From Martinezella tropici (GTDB taxonomy: Bacteria > Pseudomonadota > Alphaproteobacteria > Rhizobiales > Rhizobiaceae): 64,000 bases of DNA. The translations under genes were made by a program, and so were the position numbers. The notes beneath the pieces were generated by a model. That model saw only the letters and a list, made by a program, of their open reading frames with translations, did no database searches and was not told the origin of the DNA. Positions 25,183 to 33,769 of the stretch are shown here, one piece after another (within the stretch, counting starts at the first letter, position 1; each line of letters begins with the position of its first letter). Location: the NCBI RefSeq assembly GCF_003287875.1, contig NZ_QMKK01000058.1, forward strand, positions 22,323 through 86,322, in the 5' to 3' direction.

Positions 25183-25921
25183 CAATTTCTTCCACGACTG
25201 CGGTGAATATATAACCACCGAGACGAACTGTTTTGAGAAGCACGGGATCTTTGGGGTCTGCCTCGATCTTCTGCCTCAGCCGGCTGATGTGAACATCGAT
25301 GCTTCGTTCTACTGGTCCGGCAAGACCGGCATGGGTGACAGCCAGCAACTGTTCTCGTGTCAAAACGCGGCCCGGATTGGCGCAGAATGCCATAAGCAGA
25401 TCGAATTCGTGGGTGGTCATCGCGACGCGCGCATTGCTAGGGTCATGAACCTGACGGCGAACGGGATCGACCCGCCAGCCATCAAACCGGAACTGACGCT
25501 TGCGGGGAGTGTCGCTTTTGCTGGGAGCGAGCCTTGCTCGCCGAAGCAGTGCCTTGATCCGTGCGGTCAATTCTCTCAAAATAAAGGGCTTCGTGACATA
25601 GTCGTCCGCGCCTATTTCCAGACCGATAATGCGGTCAATGTCACTGCTGACCGATGTCAGTATGAGGATCGGGATATCGCTCGACGCCCGCAATCTGCGG
25701 CAAATACTGAAGCCATCCTCGCCTGGAAGCATGACATCCAGCAAAACCAGGCTGAAATCCATCGCCCGCATCTTGGCATCCATGGTGGATCCATCGCCTG
25801 CGATTTCGACCAGCATACCCTGCTCGATCAGACTGACGCGCACCATATCGGCAATCTGGGCATCATCTTCAACCACAAGAATACGAGGCGTCTCCAGCCC
25901 TGTTCGTCCGTTCTGATCCAT
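25175..25921 (-). CDS. OmpR-family response regulator
   Basis: Response regulator of 248 residues. The receiver has acidic residues E18, D19 and D20, the phosphoacceptor D62 (LVLLDVMLPGEDG), T at ILILTSV and K at DDYVTKPF. The C-terminal winged helix (VAMTTHEFDLLMAFCANPGR, then SIDVHISRLRQKIEADPKDP VLLKTVRLGGYIF) is typical of OmpR/RstA. It lies first in a two-gene operon with the kinase and is divergent from the RND genes across 358 bases that hold a long inverted repeat. Confidence 0.96.
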   Translation of the reverse strand: MDQNGRTGLETPRILVVEDDAQIADMVRVSLIEQGMLVEIAGDGSTMDAKMRAMDFSLVLLDVMLPGEDGFSICRRLRASSDIPILILTSVSSDIDRIIGLEIGADDYVTKPFILRELTARIKALLRRARLAPSKSDTPRKRQFRFDGWRVDPVRRQVHDPSNARVAMTTHEFDLLMAFCANPGRVLTREQLLAVTHAGLAGPVERSIDVHISRLRQKIEADPKDPVLLKTVRLGGYIFTAVVEEIDA

Positions 25922-26003
25922 CGCATCCTCACCTTTGCCGGGCTCTGCCCTCGAGCCCAGTTCGATCTAGCATAGCAGTGCCGGTCATTCGGCGGCGTTA
26001 ATA

Positions 26004-26057
26004 TTAAGTTTTGTTTCAAACGCGGTGTCCGACCTCCTCTTCAGAAACAAAACTTAA
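26004..26057. promoter_or_regulatory. Perfect 14-base inverted repeat in the two-component/RND intergenic region
   Basis: TTAAGTTTTGTTTC (26004-26017) is repeated exactly in inverted form as GAAACAAAACTTAA (26044-26057), with a 26-base spacer. It lies 83 bases before the response regulator start and 223 bases before the adaptor gene, in AT-rich DNA suited to promoters. A 40-base centre-to-centre distance is close to four helical turns, fitting two dimer sites on one DNA face. It is likely the operator of the adjacent OmpR-type regulator. Confidence 0.55.
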
Positions 26058-26279
26058 CACAACTCAATACATTGGACGCACACCATATGGGACATACCGA
26101 TCGTGCGATCCGCTCCGCTCGGTCAGGACGCACGCCTGTCAAAATGGAGTGCTCATGTCCCCGCCCACCTCAATGAAGACTCGCCGTCCGGCGACAGCAC
26201 GGCACGCAATGTCTCCTTGGCCATCTTCTGTGCCGGCCCTCGGTATCGAAATAGCATCCCTGAACCTGTCGGGGACGCC

Positions 26280-27359
26280 ATGATGACGACCAATGCATTT
26301 ATCTGCAGCATAGCAGCCGTCGCTGTCCTTCTCAGCGCCTGCTCCGACGAGGAGCAGCCAGCCAAAGCTCCCCGTCCGATTCGCGGTGTGGCCGTCAAAT
26401 CGGAACTTCTCGGTGACACCTTCAGCCAAACGGGTGAGATCCGCCCTCGGTACGAAACGCCGATGAGCTTCAGACTCGACGGGCTCTTGGTGTCTCGCGT
26501 CGATAATGGCTCGGAAGTCAAGGCCGGGGATGTTATCGCATCAATCGACAAGACACCGGCCCTCAACAACGTCGCATCTGCCAAAGCGCAGCTCGATGCA
26601 GCGACCTCGGACGTATCGATCGCCGAGCTCACGGCGAGGCGCAACTGGGAGCTCTTTTCCAAGAATGCCGTTTCGCGGGCACAGGTGCAGCAAGGAGATG
26701 CCAATCTTCAGGCCGCCAAGGCGAAGTTTCAAGTCGCATCCGCATCGCTCGCCAATGCCGAACAGGCACTTTCCTACACTGAGCTGCAGGCAGGTAGGGA
26801 CGGCATCATATCCGGGGTCTCCGCCAGTATCGGACAGGTCGTCTCCGCAGGTCAGACAATCCTGACGCTTAGCTCCAACACCGAGCTCGACGCTGTCTTC
26901 GACGTACCGGAACAACTTCTCAGCGAGGACCTCGCCAACAGCGACGTCGGCATCAGCCTGGTCTCGGATCCCACGACAACCGCAACCGGCAAGGTGCGCG
27001 AAGTGACTCCAATGGCAGATACCGCAACACGCACCTACCGAGTTAAGATCGGGCTGCAGGTTCGCTCCGATCAATTCCCGCTCGGCGCCGCAATCAACGG
27101 CAGGGTCATTCTGTCGGCAAAGCATCTTTTCAAGATCCCAGCCTCCGCCCTGACCAATGCCGGCGGGAAGCAGGCCGTGTTCGTATACAACGCCAATCAG
27201 AAATCTCTCCAGCTTCGTCCAGTGAAGATCGAGCGCTATGCGGACCACGACATGTATGTCTCGGACGGTTTGGCCGACGGCGAAATCGTCGCGACGGCTG
27301 GCGTCAGCAAGCTACGCGATGGCGAAGCTGTAACCGTAGAAGAGGACGCTCGGCCATGA
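26280..27359 (+). CDS. RND efflux periplasmic adaptor (MFP) lipoprotein
   Basis: Membrane fusion protein of 359 residues. A lipoprotein signal ends in AAVAVLLSAC, with Cys about 20 as the acylation site. It is followed by the barrel and lipoyl half-motifs (SRVDNGSEVKAGDVIASIDK and LQAGRDGIISGVSASIGQVV), a coiled-coil hairpin (about 95-165) and the beta-barrel (VREVTPMADTATRTYRVKIG). I chose the ATG at 26280 because the upstream in-frame sequence has no signal peptide. It overlaps the permease gene by four bases (ATGA). It links the inner-membrane pump to an outer-membrane channel; no channel gene is adjacent, so TolC must come from elsewhere. Confidence 0.93.
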   Translation: MMTTNAFICSIAAVAVLLSACSDEEQPAKAPRPIRGVAVKSELLGDTFSQTGEIRPRYETPMSFRLDGLLVSRVDNGSEVKAGDVIASIDKTPALNNVASAKAQLDAATSDVSIAELTARRNWELFSKNAVSRAQVQQGDANLQAAKAKFQVASASLANAEQALSYTELQAGRDGIISGVSASIGQVVSAGQTILTLSSNTELDAVFDVPEQLLSEDLANSDVGISLVSDPTTTATGKVREVTPMADTATRTYRVKIGLQVRSDQFPLGAAINGRVILSAKHLFKIPASALTNAGGKQAVFVYNANQKSLQLRPVKIERYADHDMYVSDGLADGEIVATAGVSKLRDGEAVTVEEDARP

Positions 27360-30300
27360 ACATAAAAACGTTTTCCGAGCAGGCGCGTTTCAATCTTTCA
27401 AAATGGGCAATCGATCACAAACCGGTCGTTATTTTTCTGATGCTCGCCACGTTGATCGCCGGTGCACTGAGCTACCAAAAGCTCTCGCGAAACGAAGACC
27501 CGCCCTTCACGATCAAGACCATGGTGGTCGGCGCGCGTTGGCCGGGCGCGAGCGTGAGCGACACCGTAAACCTCGTCACCGATAAGCTCGAAAAGAAGCT
27601 CTCCGAGACACCGCATGTCGACTATACCCAGAGTTATACACGACCGGGTCAGTCTGTCATCATGGTCAATCTGCGTGACGATACGCCGCCTGATCAGGTC
27701 GACGGCATCTGGTACACGGTTCGCAAGAAGATTTCCGATATTGCCGGCACGCTGCCGGAGGGTGTTCAGGGGCCGTTCTTCGACGACGAATTTGGAGATA
27801 CGTTCGGCAGCATCTATGCATTCCGTGCTGAAGGCTTCACGCAGCGTGAGCTCAGGGATCGCGTCGAGGCAATCCGCCAGGAGGTGCTCGCTCTGCCGGA
27901 TATTGGCAAGGTAAATATCCTGGGCACACAGGAAGAGCAGATCGTCATTCAATTCTCAACCAGCAGGCTGGCGAGCCTCGGTATCGACCCATCCGCAGCC
28001 ATTGAAGCCATCAGGGCTCAAAACGCCGTCAACCCGGTGGGCACCATCGAAACCAGTGAAGAAAAGATCTCCGTCCGGGTTAGTGGCGCATTTGCCTCCG
28101 AGGACAATTTGAGGGATGTGACGCTAAAACTCGGTGGCCGCTATTTTCGCCTGGACTCGATTGCTGACATCTCACGCAGAATCGCGGATCCAGCAGCCGC
28201 AGCCGTGCGTGTCAATGGCAAGGAAACGATCGCGCTTGCGGTGTCGATGGCCAAGGACGGAAACCTCCTCGAATTCGGCAAGGCGTTGAATGAGCATATG
28301 GATGCGATTGCCGCCAAGCTTCCTTATGGCATCGAAATGAATAAGGTAGCGGACCAATCGACAGTTGTTCAGGACGCCGTCAATGGCTTCATGAAAGTCC
28401 TCATCGAAGCCATCGTCATCGTGCTCGGTGTATCGTTCCTATCGCTGGGCTGGCGTGCCGGCCTTGTGATCACGGCATCTATTCCACTCGTGCTCGCACT
28501 TACCTTCGTCGGCATGGAGATGACCGGCATCGGCCTGCAGCGCATCTCGCTCGGCGCCTTGATCATCGCTTTGGGGCTGTTGGTCGACGACGCTATGATA
28601 ACAGTGGAAAGCATGATCTCCTGCCTCGAAAAGGGCAAATCCCGAACGGCCGCCGCAACGCATGCTTATGAGACGACCGCCTTTCCCATGCTGACAGGCA
28701 CACTCGTCATGATTGCAGGCTTTCTTCCGATCGGGTTCGCAGCATCAAGCGCCGGGGAATATACGTTTTCCCTGTTCATGGTGGTGCTGATCGCACTTCT
28801 GTCCTCGTGGATGGTCGCGGTCTTGTTCTCGCCCATCCTCGGCACATGGATATTGCCGCGCAAAATCGCCCACGCTCACGATAAGATCAGCCCGACGGCG
28901 ATCATCTTCCATAAGGTGGTCAAATGGACGATAAGGCATCGGATCATCACAATCGTCAGCGCGTCGACGGCACTTGCACTATCAGTCGCCGGCGCAGGTC
29001 AGCTGGAACAGCAATTCTTCCCATCGTCCGACAGGCCGGAACTGCTCGTCAGCCTGACCTTGCCTCAGAATGCGTCGCGTGAAGCAACCGACAGCCGCGC
29101 CCGCGAGCTTGAAGCCATTCTGAAAGCAGATCGCAACATCGATCACTTCACAACCTATGTCGGTTCGGGCTCCATTCGTTTCTATCTACCTATGGATCTC
29201 CAACTCGATAACGATAATGTCACTGAAACGGTAGTCGTCGCCAAAAGCGTCGAAAAAAGAGAGGCTGTACGCCGCCATATCGAGACAGTTCTCTCCCACC
29301 GCTTCTCTGATCTCGTGACGCGCGTTTCCCCACTCGAGCTGGGTCCGCCGGTGGGATGGCCGTTGAAGTTCAGAGTTTCGGGTCCAGATTACGAGCAGGT
29401 CCGACGTCTCTCGGCAAAAGTCGCGACGATCGTAGCCCAGCATCCCATGACGCGCGACATCAATCTCACCGCCGGCGAACCGCAGAAAACGGTGACGATC
29501 GACGTCAACCAAGTTCAGGCGCGTGCCTTGGGGATGAGCTCGGAATCGATCGCAGGCGAGGTCGCGGCAACCTATTCAGGGTCAAAGGTGACGACCGTAA
29601 GGGACAAGGACAAGCTGGTCGATGTCTTGGTCAAAGGTGCCGATGCCGAGCGCAAATCGGTTGCCGATATTGGCAATCTGCAACTACGAGCCAGCGATGG
29701 CGGCTATGTGCCGCTGCGCCAAGTGGCAACGATTGCCGATGGCATGGAAGATCCAATCATCTGGCGGCGCCAGGGCCAACCGATGATCGTCGTGCAGGCT
29801 GATGTCGACAAGACGGCCCAAGCGGCGACGGTTGCCGCCAAGGTCGACCAGCAGCTTGATGCTTTGCGCTCCGATCTTCCCATGGGCTATTCCATTACCG
29901 CAGGCGGCATCACGGAAGAGTCCGAGAAAGGCAACTCATCGATCCTCGCCATCATACCGATGATGTTGTTCGTCATTGCATTTCTTCTGATCGTCCAGTT
30001 GCAGAGCTTCTCTCGAATGGCGGTCGCACTGCTGATGGCGCCGTTCGGACTGATCGGCGTGGTCGCAGCCATGTTGCCCACGGGCACGCCCATGGGTTTT
30101 GTCGCGCAGCTCGGCGTCATCGCCCTATCGGGCATGATCATTCGAAACGCGGTCTTGCTGATCCAGGAGATTGACCAGAATGTTGCAAACGGCCTGGCTC
30201 CCCGCAAGGCGATCATTTCAGCCTCTCTTCATCGTGCCCGCCCGATCCTCTTGACTGCATGCGCTGCGATTCTCGGCATGATCCCGATCGCGACGGAAAT

Positions 30301-30457
30301 CTTTTGGGGACCGATGGCCTTTGCAATTATCGGAGGGTTAGCCGTTGCAACGATCCTGACGTTGACGCTGTTGCCAGCGATCATGTCCCTTCTGCTCGCA
30401 AAGGAAGCGGCCCGGCCTCGCCCAGAGGAGGATCTTCAAGCTGAGCATCAGGCTTAG
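27356..30457 (+). CDS. RND-family efflux transporter permease
   Basis: Proton-driven inner-membrane pump of 1033 residues, the normal size for the AcrB/HAE family. It has two repeats of six membrane segments, each with a large periplasmic loop. Charged residues of the proton relay sit in TM4 (LGLLVDDAMITVESM), and the family motif is repeated in the second half (LSGMIIRNAVLLIQEID). It lacks the long C-terminal tail of heavy-metal pumps and resembles the lipid/drug branch of alphaproteobacteria. The substrate is unknown. It is co-transcribed with the adaptor and presumably under the divergent two-component system. Confidence 0.95.
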   Translation: MNIKTFSEQARFNLSKWAIDHKPVVIFLMLATLIAGALSYQKLSRNEDPPFTIKTMVVGARWPGASVSDTVNLVTDKLEKKLSETPHVDYTQSYTRPGQSVIMVNLRDDTPPDQVDGIWYTVRKKISDIAGTLPEGVQGPFFDDEFGDTFGSIYAFRAEGFTQRELRDRVEAIRQEVLALPDIGKVNILGTQEEQIVIQFSTSRLASLGIDPSAAIEAIRAQNAVNPVGTIETSEEKISVRVSGAFASEDNLRDVTLKLGGRYFRLDSIADISRRIADPAAAAVRVNGKETIALAVSMAKDGNLLEFGKALNEHMDAIAAKLPYGIEMNKVADQSTVVQDAVNGFMKVLIEAIVIVLGVSFLSLGWRAGLVITASIPLVLALTFVGMEMTGIGLQRISLGALIIALGLLVDDAMITVESMISCLEKGKSRTAAATHAYETTAFPMLTGTLVMIAGFLPIGFAASSAGEYTFSLFMVVLIALLSSWMVAVLFSPILGTWILPRKIAHAHDKISPTAIIFHKVVKWTIRHRIITIVSASTALALSVAGAGQLEQQFFPSSDRPELLVSLTLPQNASREATDSRARELEAILKADRNIDHFTTYVGSGSIRFYLPMDLQLDNDNVTETVVVAKSVEKREAVRRHIETVLSHRFSDLVTRVSPLELGPPVGWPLKFRVSGPDYEQVRRLSAKVATIVAQHPMTRDINLTAGEPQKTVTIDVNQVQARALGMSSESIAGEVAATYSGSKVTTVRDKDKLVDVLVKGADAERKSVADIGNLQLRASDGGYVPLRQVATIADGMEDPIIWRRQGQPMIVVQADVDKTAQAATVAAKVDQQLDALRSDLPMGYSITAGGITEESEKGNSSILAIIPMMLFVIAFLLIVQLQSFSRMAVALLMAPFGLIGVVAAMLPTGTPMGFVAQLGVIALSGMIIRNAVLLIQEIDQNVANGLAPRKAIISASLHRARPILLTACAAILGMIPIATEIFWGPMAFAIIGGLAVATILTLTLLPAIMSLLLAKEAARPRPEEDLQAEHQA

Positions 30458-30535
30458 ATCCACGAAACGCCAGGCAATCGACGCTTTACCTCACTTTCCC
30501 TACCGTAATCCGAATTGAAACAGGATTGTTTCTCT

Positions 30536-31411
30536 ATGACGAAAATTTCGCCACTATCCTCTTTGGGTCGTGAAATCAGCTGGGCCACCCACCGCTTCCG
30601 GTTTTATAATATGGCACCGCTTCTTGTGACGATGATTTTAGCGAGCTGCAGCTCGGTGCCATTGACGAAGTCAGGTACGCTCAAATCCTACGATCAACTT
30701 GGCTCTGTCGAAGGAGTTCTAAGCAAATCCCGAAGCTTTGCCGACTCGCAGGTTCTGCTAGCCGCCAAGACCGTCAGCATTTCTCCAACCAGACTATCGC
30801 CGCAAGTCTATACGAAACTCCGCGACGAAAAAAATGGCGAACTCGTCGCGAATGTTCTCGACCGGACGTTGTGCATCGATTTGAGCGACAAGTTCCGTGT
30901 TGTCAGCCCCGAAAAAGGAGCAGATTTGAACATCCAAGCTGTCATCACGGACATCGTACCGACGCAGAAAGTCGCCGCCGGCGTATCGGAAGCAGTAACC
31001 TTGGGGAGTTCGGTAGTTCTCCCAGTGGGTGTTCCGCGTCTTCCAATCGGGCTGGGCGGGCTTGCGGTCGAAGCGGAAGCGATCGACTCTAACGGCACAC
31101 AACGAGCCGCTATTATCTGGTCGCGTGGCGCTAATTCGATAACAAACAGCCCTCGAATATCCGAGATTGGCGATGCTTATGGTCTGGCATCATCCTTCTC
31201 CGACCAGTTCGCCCAGCTGCTATCCAAGGGAAAAAAGCCTCAAGGCCTCAACCTCTCCATTCCCTCGCCTCAGAAATTAAGCTCGCGGCTCGGCGGCACA
31301 CCAAAATATTCGGCATGTACTGCTTTCGGTAAAGGAACCGGGTTGGCAGGAGCGTTTGGAAATTTGCTGGGGGCGCCGCCGTCTTGGACGGATAAATCAG
31401 CCGGCCTATAG
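30536..31411 (+). CDS. Putative lipoprotein, DUF3313-like
   Basis: Protein of about 291 residues with a lipobox (TMILASCSS). From the ATG at 30536, which has AGGA upstream, the signal has a long polar start; a start at 30611 (MAPLLVTMILASC) would give a short signal and is possible. The mature part carries the DUF3313 pattern: YTKLRDEKNGELVANVLDRT, a strand FRVVSPEKGADLNIQAVITD, then a Gly/Val-rich segment and AEAIDSNGTQRAAIIWSRGA. Function unknown; an outer-membrane or periplasmic location is expected. It lies 78 bases after the RND permease gene and could be read through from it. Confidence 0.75.
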   Translation: MTKISPLSSLGREISWATHRFRFYNMAPLLVTMILASCSSVPLTKSGTLKSYDQLGSVEGVLSKSRSFADSQVLLAAKTVSISPTRLSPQVYTKLRDEKNGELVANVLDRTLCIDLSDKFRVVSPEKGADLNIQAVITDIVPTQKVAAGVSEAVTLGSSVVLPVGVPRLPIGLGGLAVEAEAIDSNGTQRAAIIWSRGANSITNSPRISEIGDAYGLASSFSDQFAQLLSKGKKPQGLNLSIPSPQKLSSRLGGTPKYSACTAFGKGTGLAGAFGNLLGAPPSWTDKSAGL

Positions 31412-32033
31412 CGCCAGCAGGGGGCGATCCGCATACCGTCACCAACGCACGTCACGGCTGAACACTCGCCCTCAAACAACCTCCGTTAAGTCGAGCCATT
31501 CGACAAATGGTCTCCTCTCGCACCTCGATGACCTGTTCAATGCCCGATATGCTGCCAATAATAAAGCGGCGGCGTCGAGTGATGATGACACGCATGCGGC
31601 TCGCAACTTCCCAGCAGATCGCCGGGAATGTCGCGATGATCGTGCTTGCGTTCTGAGCGCCTACCTTGCCGCCGTTTGGGAGATATCAACCGACAAGAAC
31701 GACTTCATGTCCAACATCTCGGCGCAGTCTTTCACTCAAGGGAAGCCGTCAAACACTTCAGCGATCTGCGGCTCTTTCTACGCTCTTGAATGAATATGAA
31801 GCGGCGACGCGAAGATTGCCGATCGCGCTACCTTCTTCTGAATTGCGGCCAGAACTATTGCGCTGGGGCTTGGTTAGCAGCACTTTTGCGAGGGTTGAGG
31901 TGCCGTAGCCATACCTCAATCATGAGGTCACCCGAGGTATATACTTGCAAAATCATCATGGCTCCTCTTTTCGGGGGCTCGGTATTTTCCGACAGGGCCG
32001 TCCGCGTATATACACGAACGGCCCTATTGATCG
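31412..32033. other. Gene-poor region with a possible LprI-like remnant
   Basis: About 620 bases without a supported gene. On the plus strand near 31510-31690 the frame reads HLDDLFNARYAANNKAAASS, then RRECRDDRACVLSAYLAAV. The spacing of Trp/Arg, Cys and 'AC(V/L)..AY' recalls the C terminus of LprI/DUF1311 lysozyme-inhibitor-like proteins, but the expected Gln-x-x-Trp is missing and no start is present. I regard it as a possible degraded fragment. The rest shows nothing recognisable except the hairpin at 31994-32025. Confidence 0.3.
31994..32025 (-). terminator. Hairpin downstream of the ThDP enzyme gene
   Basis: AGGGCCGT (31994-32001) pairs perfectly with ACGGCCCT (32018-32025) around a 16-base loop. 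It begins nine bases after the stop codon of the minus-strand ThDP gene. There is no clear T-run after it, so this could be a weak or Rho-assisted terminator. Confidence 0.35.
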
Positions 32034-33746
32034 TCATGACGCGATCCTGATTTCCACCAGAGCCTGTCTTTTATTCACCATGACCTGCTCGATGGCCGCT
32101 TTCAGCGTTGGCAGCAGATCGTCAGCTTCCGCCACCTTTGCCGTCCAGGCGCGGCTTGCGGCGGCGACCTGCGTGAAATCCGGCGACGGCGAGAGCGAGA
32201 CGAGCGGCATGGCGTTCGACTTTGCCGCATACCCGTCCGGATAGATGCCGAGCACCGATTGGCGTACCGCGCCCCACTCGGAATTGTTCAAGACGAGGAT
32301 GAGAAGCGGAATGCCGGCCGCTTCCGCAATCTGGTGGCAGGCAACGGGGTTGGAGAACATGTAGGAGCCATCGCCCATCGTGGCGATGATCAGCCTGTCC
32401 TGCCGCGCTAGCTTCATGCCCAGCGCTGCCGGGAAACACCAGCCGAGCCCGCCCGAATGAGGTTCCTGATACCAGGTGTCGGGTGCTTGCAGGGTCAGCT
32501 CCTCCAGCGGCGCGCCGAGTTCGGACAGGATAGCGGCGTCCCTACCCTCGATCGCCTTGGAGAGGCAGGCGCTGACGAAGCCTTTGGACATGACCGGACC
32601 TCGGCCTGCTTCCGCACGCTCCAGAACGATAGCGCGCCGCTCCGCCGCAGCACCTGCGACCTCGGCACGCCGCGCATCGCGCGATTTTACCGTTGTCGGC
32701 AGCAACATCGAAGCAGCAGCGGCAAGTTCGACGATCACCTCGGCCGTGTCGCCAACAAGGGCGAGGTCACAGGGAAAGTTGCGCACCGGGAAGCGTGAAT
32801 AAAGCGGGTCTTGCCCGATATGAACGACCTTGCAGTCCGGCTCGAGCGAATGAATGTCCGGCGACCATGGCGCAAGGCTGTCGATCACCAGCACGAGATC
32901 GGCCTTGGCAAGCCATTCGGCCGGATCGCCGCCCACGGCCATAGGATGGTCGGTCGGTGCGGCAAGTTGGATCGCCCAATATTGGCAAATCGGAATACCC
33001 CACTCCTCGGCGAGGCGCGATAGGGTCTCGAAACCTTCCGCCGAGCCTGCACCGCGCTGTGCGATGATCAAGGGGGCCTTGGCTTCGCTCAGCAGTTTCG
33101 CGGCTGCGTCGATATCGGCGCGGCGCGGCCCAGCGCTCGCGGCCGCAATCGTCGCCCGGCCTTCGAGCTCGTCCGACGGGCAAGGCTCACAGAGAACTTC
33201 GCGCGGCAGGCTCAGATAAACCGGCCCACGTGGGGTGGAATTGGCGATGGCAAAGGCCCGGTCGACGATGTCGACGGCCTGTTCGGGAAATTTCAGCTCG
33301 TAGTCCCATTTGACCGATTCGCGGATCATGGCGGCCTGGTCACGCATTTCCTGACCCCAGCCGATCGGTACCGTCCGGGCGCCGAGACGACCCTTTTCGA
33401 CGACGGGCGTGCGGCCGGAAAAGACGAGCATGGGAACATGCTCGGTCGCCGCGTTGATCGCACCAATAACGCAATTGGCAAGGCCGACATTGGTATGCGC
33501 CATGACTGCCTGTGCGCGTCCCGTCGCCAGATAGTAGCCGTGCGCCATGCCCATGGCCGCGTTTTCATGCGGGATGACGATGGCCTTCGGTAGCGGGATC
33601 TGCTTGGCCGAAGCTTCTGCCAGACCCTCGATGATCGGCGGGAAATCCGTTCCGGAATTGGCGAAAATGTAATCGACGCCCACCGCCTTCAGGCGCGCAA
33701 GCAAAGCGCCGCCGGCCGTTATCGTTGGAGCCTTTTCGTCCGTCAT
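32034..33746 (-). CDS. ThDP-dependent enzyme, benzoylformate decarboxylase/acetolactate synthase-like
   Basis: Thiamine-diphosphate enzyme of 570 residues. The catalytic Glu is E61 (IPHENAAMGMAHGYYLATG). The ThDP-Mg motif is G458-D459-G460 (MGDGSYMFSN) ending in VLNNSEWGAVR. H84 (VMAHTNVGLAN) stands 23 residues after the Glu, the same spacing as E47 and H70 of Pseudomonas benzoylformate decarboxylase, whereas acetolactate synthases lack this His. This favours decarboxylation of an aryl or branched 2-keto acid to an aldehyde. It is the last gene of an operon with TRAP transporter genes, a MarR regulator and an aldehyde dehydrogenase, which could oxidise the aldehyde. General family certain; substrate inferred. 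Confidence 0.85.
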   Translation of the reverse strand: MTDEKAPTITAGGALLARLKAVGVDYIFANSGTDFPPIIEGLAEASAKQIPLPKAIVIPHENAAMGMAHGYYLATGRAQAVMAHTNVGLANCVIGAINAATEHVPMLVFSGRTPVVEKGRLGARTVPIGWGQEMRDQAAMIRESVKWDYELKFPEQAVDIVDRAFAIANSTPRGPVYLSLPREVLCEPCPSDELEGRATIAAASAGPRRADIDAAAKLLSEAKAPLIIAQRGAGSAEGFETLSRLAEEWGIPICQYWAIQLAAPTDHPMAVGGDPAEWLAKADLVLVIDSLAPWSPDIHSLEPDCKVVHIGQDPLYSRFPVRNFPCDLALVGDTAEVIVELAAAASMLLPTTVKSRDARRAEVAGAAAERRAIVLERAEAGRGPVMSKGFVSACLSKAIEGRDAAILSELGAPLEELTLQAPDTWYQEPHSGGLGWCFPAALGMKLARQDRLIIATMGDGSYMFSNPVACHQIAEAAGIPLLILVLNNSEWGAVRQSVLGIYPDGYAAKSNAMPLVSLSPSPDFTQVAAASRAWTAKVAEADDLLPTLKAAIEQVMVNKRQALVEIRIAS

Positions 33747-33769
33747 GAATGTTACTCGCTTTCAGTATG

